This document shows, piece by piece, positions 30,911 to 36,463 of a stretch of DNA of 36,463 nt (within the stretch, counting starts at the first letter, position 1; each line of letters opens with the position of its first letter). A program made the translations under genes and the position numbers. The notes beneath the pieces were generated by a model that saw only the letters and a list, made by a program, of their open reading frames with translations, was not told the origin of the DNA and did no database searches. This DNA comes from Bacillota bacterium (lineage in GTDB: Bacteria; Bacillota; Sulfobacillia; JAUYEG01). The stretch spans positions 1 to 36,463 of the forward strand of contig JAUYEG010000074.1 in the NCBI GenBank assembly GCA_030691505.1. The letters are read 5' to 3'.

Positions 30911-32695
30911 CTAGCGCCAGGGGTCGTCGTACCGGTGTTCGGCATCCGGCCAGGTGACGTAGTAGAAAATCCCGCTGTCGTCCCAGCCGCACCCCATGTA
31001 AGGCCCGCGCATCACGAGCGGAGCGCTGCCGTCAAGGGGCACGACCGTCACCCGGCTCCAGTCGCGGCAGACCGCCACGTAGCGGGAATCACCGCTCCAG
31101 AAATGGCGTCCCTGCCGCAAGTCGTCTGTAGCAATGTGCCGCACCTGGGTGCCGTCAAAGGAGACAAGCAGGTTGTCCAGCAACCACCATTGCCCGTCAG
31201 GGGACAGCGACAGGGCGCTGGTTGACGAGTACCCGGGCTCCGCGATGGTGGCGACGGTCTCGACCTTCCCGGTTTCGAGGTCAGCCACCCGGAGCCCGCA
31301 GCCCGTCCGGCCGTCGGAAATGCCGGCAATGTAACGGCCGTCCGCCGACCAGACCGGCGGCGCGATCTCCCGCGTGAAGAACTCACTCAGAGGCAGGTAG
31401 GTCACACTGAAGTCATCGATCTGCCGCACCCTGCCGGTCTCGAAGTTTATGAGCGCGAGGTGCGTCTGTGTCAGGTCGTCTCTGCCCCTGTTGAAATGCA
31501 GCCCTGCCAGCGTCTTGCCGTCCGGCGAGAGGGAGCAGTGCCAGGCTCGGGCTTCCGGGAGATCGGCCCGTTGGCGAACCTCGCCATCGTGCGCAAACAG
31601 CGTCCACCCATCGCGAAGGGTCCCGTCCTCTCCGACAGACCATCTCGCGACGCCTGCCAGCACGTCAGTCCCAGGTCCCCGCCAGAACAGCAGGTCTCCC
31701 GCATACTCACGCGTCACCCCGTCCCCGCTGGCGACATCGAGGAAGGCGATGCTCGTAGGGGCGTACGGCCAGTCAGCCCTCTCTATGACAAAACCGGCCA
31801 ACAGCCTGGTGCCAGAGCCGTCGATCCTGGCCGCCGTGAGGTTGGCCGGCAGCGACCGAAGCGGCGTGGGCTCGCCTGAGCCCGATCTAAGGCTGTATAG
31901 CTGCGGTGCGGGGCCGGTGAAGACGACTGGCACCCCGCCGAGCACGCAGAGCCCGTCCTCAGTGTCGGTCACGCCGCACAGCGAGAGCCGGATCGCCGCC
32001 GGGGGCCGTGCGGCTTCAAACACGACAGTGCGGTCGCCCTGCCAGGCGAGCGAGGTATCCCCGGGTAGGGCCTCCCTGATGGCGCCTTCCATCTCGTGCC
32101 GGTTCACCGGCTTCGTCAAAACAAGGCGCGCCTTGAGCGGGCGGGCCGCGATGGTATCCCCCGGTCGGGCCTCGCGCCAAACGCCCCCGTCCGCCCACAG
32201 CTCCAGCCGGGCCCGCGGCTCAGGGCTGCGAGCGAGCGCATATGTCGCACCTGCCCCCGAGTCCTGTTCCGGCACCAGGCCGGAAGCCAGCGTAATGCGT
32301 ACGATGTCTCCCGCTTTCCCTGGGGGGAGGTCAACCGCCACGTCACCCCCGAAGCGGTATGGGGTTATAGGCACCCCGCCACCGCTCACACGCACATTTT
32401 CCTTTACCCAGGCGGCAGACGGCGCAGGCTCAAGCACGATCTGGACAACGCAGGCATCAAGGCCGATGGTGGTCTCATGCCCGGGGAGGAGCGTCTTGAC
32501 GCCCCGGCAACTGCTGCCCTGAGGGTGGGTCTCATACATGGTGGCGGTAGCCGACATGATGCGGGGACGCCGTGCCGGTGCACAGGAGGTCAGCCCGAGT
32601 GCTAGGAGCAAGGCGAGCATCAGGATGACCGCGCGGCTCACAAGAGGGGCGATCGAGGCCGGGTCTGGGTTTCTACCCCTATGCAAATGACTCAC
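30911..32695 (-). CDS. TolB-like beta-propeller lipoprotein
   Basis: A 594-residue exported protein. The start is uncertain: GTG 32695 is used, with a poor ribosome-binding site, while GTG 32642 nearer the signal peptide is possible. A lipoprotein signal is clear, SRAVILMLALLLALGLTSC, with the lipidation Cys followed by APARR. Residues about 50-270 are two or three beta-sandwich modules. From about 270 to the end, repeated blades with S.DGK and W..D.RYIA patterns (CSLSPDGKTLAGLHF, VWSADGRYIAGISDG, LSLSPDGQWWLLD, FWSGDSRYVAVC) indicate a TolB/PD40 propeller. It likely works on the outer face of the membrane as a binding or sensor protein. No catalytic residues are visible. Confidence 0.8.
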   Translation of the reverse strand: MSHLHRGRNPDPASIAPLVSRAVILMLALLLALGLTSCAPARRPRIMSATATMYETHPQGSSCRGVKTLLPGHETTIGLDACVVQIVLEPAPSAAWVKENVRVSGGGVPITPYRFGGDVAVDLPPGKAGDIVRITLASGLVPEQDSGAGATYALARSPEPRARLELWADGGVWREARPGDTIAARPLKARLVLTKPVNRHEMEGAIREALPGDTSLAWQGDRTVVFEAARPPAAIRLSLCGVTDTEDGLCVLGGVPVVFTGPAPQLYSLRSGSGEPTPLRSLPANLTAARIDGSGTRLLAGFVIERADWPYAPTSIAFLDVASGDGVTREYAGDLLFWRGPGTDVLAGVARWSVGEDGTLRDGWTLFAHDGEVRQRADLPEARAWHCSLSPDGKTLAGLHFNRGRDDLTQTHLALINFETGRVRQIDDFSVTYLPLSEFFTREIAPPVWSADGRYIAGISDGRTGCGLRVADLETGKVETVATIAEPGYSSTSALSLSPDGQWWLLDNLLVSFDGTQVRHIATDDLRQGRHFWSGDSRYVAVCRDWSRVTVVPLDGSAPLVMRGPYMGCGWDDSGIFYYVTWPDAEHRYDDPWR

Positions 32696-32723
32696 CTACG
32701 GATTCGTGGGCTGGCCCGCCGCA

Positions 32724-33428
32724 TTACTCCGGGCGCGGCAGCCGCCGCCGCTGCCCGCTCTCGACTGCCTGCAGAAACCGCCGCACTCTCGGCAAGACCA
32801 GGTCGATCCGCGTGATGGCCTGGCGGTGGCTGAGTCCCGGGAGGGTGAAGAACTCCGCGTTGGGCAGCAGCGCTGCGGCAGCTCTGATGTCGGGTAGCAT
32901 CGGGTCCTCCTCGCCGCCGAAGACCAGCACCGGCACGGTTATCCCCGGGAGGGCCTCCATCATGCCAAACGGTTCCACCGGAGTGTCCGGGTCGATGACC
33001 ACCCCGGGGTCGGTGAACAGCGTGAGGACCGGGTGCGTGGGGGGGTGTATGTCCTGCGGCGGCGAGTTGGCGGTGATGAGGGAGCGGAGGCGTTCCGGAG
33101 CCAGCTTGGCTGTCTGCCAGCCGGCCCATCCGCCCATGGAGTGGCCGAGGAAATTGGTGGTTTCGACACCGGCGGCGTCAAGGACCGCGACCACGCCGGC
33201 CGCCATGTGGACCGGGCGATACTCGCGCAGATCCGGCGGCCGGTCGCTGAGCCCGTGGCCCAGGGAGTCGACCACGATCAGGCGGTACTCGCCCTTGAGG
33301 GCGTCGACGTACCCCATCTGACGCCAGTCGTCCATGCTGGCCCTAAACCCGTGGGCCAGGAACAGCGGCGGCCCGTCCCCCTCGACGTGGTAGTGGATGC
33401 GGCGGCCGCGGACGGTGACGAAGGGCAT
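32724..33428 (-). CDS. Alpha/beta hydrolase
   Basis: A 234-residue cytoplasmic enzyme. ATG 33428 follows GGGGAGGGG. The oxyanion-hole HG motif is LFLAHGFRASMDDW and the nucleophile elbow NFLGHSMGGWAGW, with Ser as nucleophile. The acid is the Asp in VFGGEEDPMLPD and the base His is in LPGLSHRQAI. Length is a little short, because the cap domain is small (about residues 120-165). Substrate is unknown; relatives include esterases, lipases and C-C bond hydrolases. It is the first gene of the minus-strand group, 28 bases before the lipoprotein gene. Confidence 0.92.
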   Translation of the reverse strand: MPFVTVRGRRIHYHVEGDGPPLFLAHGFRASMDDWRQMGYVDALKGEYRLIVVDSLGHGLSDRPPDLREYRPVHMAAGVVAVLDAAGVETTNFLGHSMGGWAGWQTAKLAPERLRSLITANSPPQDIHPPTHPVLTLFTDPGVVIDPDTPVEPFGMMEALPGITVPVLVFGGEEDPMLPDIRAAAALLPNAEFFTLPGLSHRQAITRIDLVLPRVRRFLQAVESGQRRRLPRPE

Positions 33429-33701
33429 AAAGGACCCCTCCCCGGAAGGTCTTGGTAACCTGAATGTATCAGAATTGGGGTTGGGGGAGGGTCAGGAGCC
33501 CCGATAGACGTCGGGCGATTGTGCGCCTGCCGGGATTCGGCGGCGATCTTGCCCAGGCAATACTCCGGTTCCTGGCCGGCCAGGCGAGCAAGTACGCGGC
33601 AACCGCACACTACCCGCTGTCTGCTAGGTGGGCCGTCGTGCGTTTTCCGGTGGCAGCGACCACTACATCTGAGGCGACCCGGGCGTGGGGGTAACGCGCC
33701 G
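33429..33701. other. Accessory spacer without recognised gene
   Basis: Frames in this stretch (for example one containing QAILRFLAGQASKYAATAHY on the plus strand) have no ribosome-binding site and no recognised family. It ends directly at the aminotransferase fragment, so it may hold scrambled remains of the same insertion or deletion event. Confidence 0.35.
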
Positions 33702-33978
33702 ACGGTCACCGTGAACTCTGTTTCCAAGAGCTACTGCATGACCGGCTGGCGCATAGGTTTCGCCGCAGGGCCGGCCGAGCTGATCGCGGCGATGGAGAGC
33801 GTTCAGAGCCACAGCACCTCGTGCCCGAATCCAGTCCCTCAATGGGCTGCGGTGGCGGCCCTCAAGGGCGACCAGCAATACGTTGAAACGCTGCGCGCGG
33901 AGATGGACGTCCGACGGCGCATGGCTGTTTCGGGCTTCGGGATCCTGCCGGGGATCAGCTGTATGCTTCCCCAGGGCT
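33702..33978 (+). pseudogene. Fragment of a class I aminotransferase
   Basis: About 92 residues match the PLP-lysine region and beyond of aspartate/aromatic aminotransferases: TVTVNSVSKSYCMTGWRIG, FAAGPAELIAAMESVQSHSTS, and later ILPGISCMLPQG. The Lys of SVSKSY is the cofactor lysine. The match begins and ends abruptly; the N-terminal half and the C-terminal domain are gone. No start codon or ribosome-binding site fits. It is a dead remnant. Confidence 0.82.
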
Positions 33979-34020
33979 GGGTAGGCAGTTGCCGGACGAG
34001 GTACTGTTCGCGGGACCAAA

Positions 34021-34051
34021 AGGCCGTCGTTTCCGGAAGGGACGATGGCCT
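34021..34051 (+). terminator. Hairpin beside the aminotransferase fragment
   Basis: AGGCCGTCGT (34021-34030) pairs with ACGATGGCCT (34042-34051), ten pairs including one G-U, loop 11 nt, preceded by AAAA. It resembles an intrinsic terminator without a good T-run. It may belong to the lost aminotransferase gene. Confidence 0.4.
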
Positions 34052-34079
34052 CTGCTTAGTCATAGGGGGAGGGACTCCT

Positions 34080-34211
34080 GTGAAACGTATCCTGGTTGTG
34101 TCCAGCAGCAGCGGAGAATCGTGGTACAGTGTCCTGTGCTTAATGTCCGCTCGCCTGCGCTTCGCTCTTGGGATCCAACTGGCGCATTACGGTCTCGTTT
34201 CGTGCCGGTGA
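34080..34211 (+). pseudogene. Possible truncated gene start
   Basis: GTG 34080 has GGGGGAGGG six bases upstream and opens KRILVVSSSSGESWYSVL, a plausible hydrophobic first beta-strand. The frame ends after 43 codons inside the 3' end of hicB. It could be the beginning of a gene cut off when the hicAB module inserted. The good ribosome-binding site is the only support. Confidence 0.3.
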
Positions 34212-34609
34212 TCCTCAACACCCAGGTAGTGCTTAAGCGCAGTCTGAAGCACCTGTGAGAAGTTGACATTGCGCCTCTCAGCGAGATCGTTCAACCACTT
34301 GGGAAGAGTCAGGGTCTTGTTCACGGACTTATTTGCCATCTCGTCTCGGATAGCAGGCATCCAAACGTCTATCAGTACTGGCACTTGTCCGGATTCGAGA
34401 CGTAGCGCGGGGATCGTGGTCGGCTCAGGGATTGGATCATCGTCGTTCTCCATACCCCACAGATGCAGCGACAGCGCGTCCCTGGCCATGGCGATGGCTT
34501 CCTCGGCGGTTTCACCGCAAGTCAGACATCCAGGCAGATCAGGGATCTCAACGCTAACACCATCTTCCCCAAGAATCAGGACGGCCGGATAGATGTAGCT
34601 ATCCTTCAC
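34187..34609 (-). CDS. hicB: HicB-family antitoxin
   Basis: A 140-residue protein. GTG 34609 follows AGGAGGG and overlaps the hicA 3' end by 11 bases. Residues 1-60 form the RNase-H-like HicB domain (YPAVLILGEDGVSVEIPDLPG, then CLTCGETAEEAIAMARDAL). The C-terminus is a ribbon-helix-helix DNA-binding domain (NKTLTLPKWLNDLAERRNVNFSQVLQ, written in part). It should neutralise HicA and repress the operon. GC content is lower than in the neighbouring housekeeping genes. The 3' end overlaps a possible truncated frame on the other strand. Confidence 0.92.
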   Translation of the reverse strand: MKDSYIYPAVLILGEDGVSVEIPDLPGCLTCGETAEEAIAMARDALSLHLWGMENDDDPIPEPTTIPALRLESGQVPVLIDVWMPAIRDEMANKSVNKTLTLPKWLNDLAERRNVNFSQVLQTALKHYLGVEDHRHETRP

Positions 34610-34850
34610 GGTTACCCTCCTTCGCTGTCATCAAGCGGTCGGGACCCTGGCTTGACCTCTGCTCGATCCCTGCTTGCTGCAAGATGCTCTGAACCGTTCT
34701 GACCGGCAGCGACTTCCTCGGGTGCGGGACTGTGACTTTGCCCGGCTTCAAGGAGTGGACCAGCAGAACGTGAGACCCACGCTGAGCTTTCACTTCCCAT
34801 CCGTCCTCGCGGAGCATTCCGAGGACTTCCCTCGAAGAACAGGCTTTCGT
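34599..34850 (-). CDS. hicA: HicA-family toxin with non-standard start
   Basis: An mRNA-interferase-type toxin: SSREVLGMLREDGWEVKAQ, then RGSHVLLVH with the catalytic His, KVTVPHPRKSLPVRTVQ and ILQQAGI. No ATG, GTG or TTG lies at the expected N-terminus. The strong AGGAGG (34864-34859) is eight bases before ACG 34850, giving (M)KACSSREVL, just like normal HicA starts. An in-frame ATT (34856) is closer to the site. An upstream ATG at 34895 lies inside the predicted promoter (34874-34902), so it would not be transcribed. I therefore place the start at 34850, tentatively. A mutated start would lower toxin synthesis. Length from there is 83 residues, usual for HicA. Confidence 0.85.
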   Translation of the reverse strand, partial: TKACSSREVLGMLREDGWEVKAQRGSHVLLVHSLKPGKVTVPHPRKSLPVRTVQSILQQAGIEQRSSQGPDRLMTAKEGNREG

Positions 34851-34873
34851 CCCAATCGCCTCCTGGCATGAAA

Positions 34874-34902
34874 ATGCTAACACGTGTAATGGCATGTGTC
34901 AA
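34874..34902 (-). promoter_or_regulatory. Promoter of hicAB
   Basis: TTGACA (34902-34897) and TAGCAT (34879-34874) on the minus strand are 17 bases apart: a perfect -35 and a 4/6 -10. Transcription would start near 34867, only a few bases before the AGGAGG site, so hicA would have a very short leader. Confidence 0.72.
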
Positions 34903-35234
34903 TTTGGCTTTCGTGGTCCTCAACGCGGAAGTACAGGCGCCCGACACAAAGCGCTCCGGCTTGCAGGCGGACGGTGCCGTACCTTCTCCTGGTATTCGCG
35001 GTGCACCTGTAGGGCTTCGTCATGACTCCCATGGATCTTGACGAATGCCTGGCCCTTTCCGACGCGACGATCGCGTCCGCGACAGGGGCGGGGAGGCGAG
35101 TGAGCCCTACGGTGAAAGGCGGCCGCGGTTACACTGTGCCACCCGGGTATAGTAGCGCAGGTCCCTCCCGCCCCGGCACGAATGAGTCCCCACGGAGTTT
35201 TGCCGCCACACGTCGCCGAGAGGGGCGGATAACA
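34903..35234. other. Intergenic region between hicAB and the M20 gene
   Basis: No supported gene. A minus-strand frame around 35080-34920 (GQAFVKIHGSHDEALQVHRE) looks mildly protein-like, but it continues into the antisense of the M20 gene and has no start. A TATAGT near 35146 could be a -10, without a matching -35. The M20 ribosome-binding site (AGAGGGG) is at the right end. Confidence 0.35.
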
Positions 35235-36419
35235 ATGCATAAACGGGCCGCGTGCGCGGCGTTCGACGCGCTCAACGCTGAGTTGCACGAGATCAGCGAC
35301 TGGATGTACCACCACCCTGAGGTGGGCTTCGCCGAGCGGGGTGCGGCTGAGAAGCTCATTGGTTTCCTCGAAAAAGAGGGTCTTGCCGTGCAGCGCTGTG
35401 TCGGCGGCATGGATACCGCGTTTGTCGGTACCTACCAGGGCCCGCAGCCCGGCCCGACCATCGGGGTGTTCGCCGAATACGACGCGCTCCCCGATATCGG
35501 GCACGCCTGCGGGCACAACATCATCGGCGCGGCCGCCATCGGCGCGGCGGCGGCCGTGAAGCGAGCCTGGCCCGGCCTACCGGGCACCATCCAGCTGTTC
35601 GGGTCGCCCGCGGAGGAAGGCGGCGGCGGCAAGGTCATCATGGTCGAGAAAGGCCTGGTGCAGCACCTCGACGCCGCGATGATGATCCACGCCTCGGTGG
35701 CCGATCGCGTGCTGACCAACAACCTTTCGGTGCAGCGCATGGACGTGACCTTTCACGGCAAAACGGCGCAGCCGGCAGGCTCGGCCCATGAGGGAGTCAG
35801 CGCGCTGGAGGCTGCGATGCTGACCTGGACCAACATCAACGCCATCCGCCAGTACCTCAAGCCGGACTTCTATGTCCACGGCATCATGAGCGAAGGCGGC
35901 TTTGCCGCGAACGTGATCCCGGACCGGGCTTCGCTCGTCCTGTACGTTCGCGCCCCGCGCGGCAAGGACGTTGACTATCTCCTGCAGAGGGTGAGCAACT
36001 GCGCGCAGGCTGCCGCCCTGACAGTCGGCGCGACGGTGGCCATGGCCGAAAGGGGCAGGAGGTTTCTCCGGATGGTCAACAACCCGACCATGGCGGGCCT
36101 GCTTGAGGCCAACTACGAGGCGCTCGGGCGCGAGGTGGAGCCCCCGACCCCGCGCCCCCGCGCCAGCACCGACATGGGCAACGTGAGCCAGGTGGTCCCG
36201 TCCATCCACGGCTACATCCGCATCGGGGACGCCGAGGCCATCGGCAACACCCACAGCCCGGAGTTCGCGCCGCACACCATCACCGAGCAGGCGCACAGGG
36301 CGATAGACGACGCGGCCAAGGCCATGGCCATGACCTGCATCGACCTCTACGCGAAGCCGGAGCTGCTTGCGCAGGCGAGGCGAGAGTGGCAGGTGCTGAT
36401 GGAGGAGGAGTCGGGGTAG
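35235..36419 (+). CDS. M20-family amidohydrolase/peptidase (M20D-like)
   Basis: A 394-residue metal-dependent hydrolase. ATG 35235 has AGAGGGG nine bases upstream; an earlier in-frame ATG at 35022 would add an unrelated leader. Metal-site motifs are complete: GVFAEYDALPDIGHACGHN (the first ligands), FGSPAEEGGGGK (Glu pair including the general base), MMIHAS (His), and a C-terminal NTHSPEFAPHT His. The dimerisation lid domain (about 175-290) starts NLSVQRMDVTFHGKTAQPA. Families of this form remove acyl groups from amino acids, for example IAA-amino-acid hydrolases, aminobenzoylglutamate amidase and carboxypeptidases. It is a further amino-acid or amide hydrolase in this window. Substrate is unknown. 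Confidence 0.92.
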   Translation: MHKRAACAAFDALNAELHEISDWMYHHPEVGFAERGAAEKLIGFLEKEGLAVQRCVGGMDTAFVGTYQGPQPGPTIGVFAEYDALPDIGHACGHNIIGAAAIGAAAAVKRAWPGLPGTIQLFGSPAEEGGGGKVIMVEKGLVQHLDAAMMIHASVADRVLTNNLSVQRMDVTFHGKTAQPAGSAHEGVSALEAAMLTWTNINAIRQYLKPDFYVHGIMSEGGFAANVIPDRASLVLYVRAPRGKDVDYLLQRVSNCAQAAALTVGATVAMAERGRRFLRMVNNPTMAGLLEANYEALGREVEPPTPRPRASTDMGNVSQVVPSIHGYIRIGDAEAIGNTHSPEFAPHTITEQAHRAIDDAAKAMAMTCIDLYAKPELLAQARREWQVLMEEESG

Positions 36420-36426
36420 CTCGACG

Positions 36427-36463
36427 GTGGCGAAGCACCCGTACCTGGCCCTCACACCGCGCC
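36427..36463 (+). CDS. Possible start of a further gene (cut by window end)
   Basis: GTG 36427 opens AKHPYLALTPR and runs to the window edge without a stop. The GGAGGAGGAG within the 3' end of the M20 gene lies somewhat far upstream. Twelve codons are too few to identify. Confidence 0.35.
   Translation, partial: MAKHPYLALTPR

Noticed and set aside
35105-35155. Minus-strand GGGTGGCAC...ACCGCGG as a second T-box
   Set aside because: Six extra bases interrupt the T-box core, no terminator or Stem I follows the pattern, and no minus-strand biosynthetic gene lies downstream.
1-36463. tRNA or rRNA genes, complete insertion sequences, integrases, origins
   Set aside because: I found no cloverleaf with a CCA-type end, no rRNA-like sequence, and no transposase or integrase motif on either strand.

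Overview
The window is about 36 kb of GC-rich bacterial chromosome with short intergenic gaps, strong Shine-Dalgarno sites and many GTG or TTG starts. A transcription-terminating proline T-box ahead of proBA and a NiCo-type riboswitch ahead of a cation-efflux gene both point to a high-GC member of the Bacillota (Clostridia-like). This placement is inferred from RNA regulators and gene style; no taxonomic marker gene is present.

Layout. 1-8070 (+): a complete Dpp/Opp-type ABC importer (binding lipoprotein, two permeases, two ATPases) and an Asp/Glu/hydantoin-racemase-family enzyme. They are bracketed by two paralogous NicX/M29-like metalloenzymes, the first cut by the window edge. I read this as a catabolic uptake-and-degradation cluster. 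8128-9366 (-) is eroded: an AHSA1/SRPBCC gene and a zinc-ribbon gene, each with one frameshift, and perhaps a DUF3565 remnant. 9345-12046 holds a hemerythrin, a divergent Crp/Fnr regulator, and a CDF metal exporter behind a NiCo riboswitch with terminator. A deleted methyltransferase pseudogene and an M24 peptidase (-) follow. 13856-16542 is a three-gene ABC-2 exporter operon (COG4586/4587/3694-like) with a near-perfect sigma-54 promoter. 16633-19502 has an unknown protein, a DUF1572/DinB protein and a Fic protein. 19684-22828 has a small HMA metal-binding protein, a P1B-type ATPase with an unusual CPG motif, and a flavodoxin-fold oxidoreductase. 23070-25818 (-) is proBA with promoter, T-box leader and terminator. 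A nucleotidyltransferase-like gene, a poorly explained 1.1-kb stretch and an M81 (MlrC-like) peptidase follow. 29226-33428 (-) holds a membrane protein, a methyltransferase, a beta-propeller lipoprotein and an alpha/beta hydrolase. 33429-34902 is accessory DNA with an aminotransferase fragment and a hicAB module. An M20 amidohydrolase and the start of a possible next gene close the window.

Regulatory links. The most interesting signal is a pair of near-identical FNR/DNR-type palindromes (TTGAC-N4-RTCAA). One is upstream of the hemerythrin gene, in the region shared with the Crp/Fnr regulator gene; the other is upstream of the HMA/P-type ATPase pair almost 10 kb away. Each lies exactly 21 nt from a -10-like hexamer, the geometry of class II activation. 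The regulator carries the E-x-x-S-R recognition-helix pattern of FNR. This suggests a small local regulon joining a di-iron O2/NO protein to metal export. Metal export also appears under riboswitch control (CDF), and proline synthesis under tRNA-Pro control.
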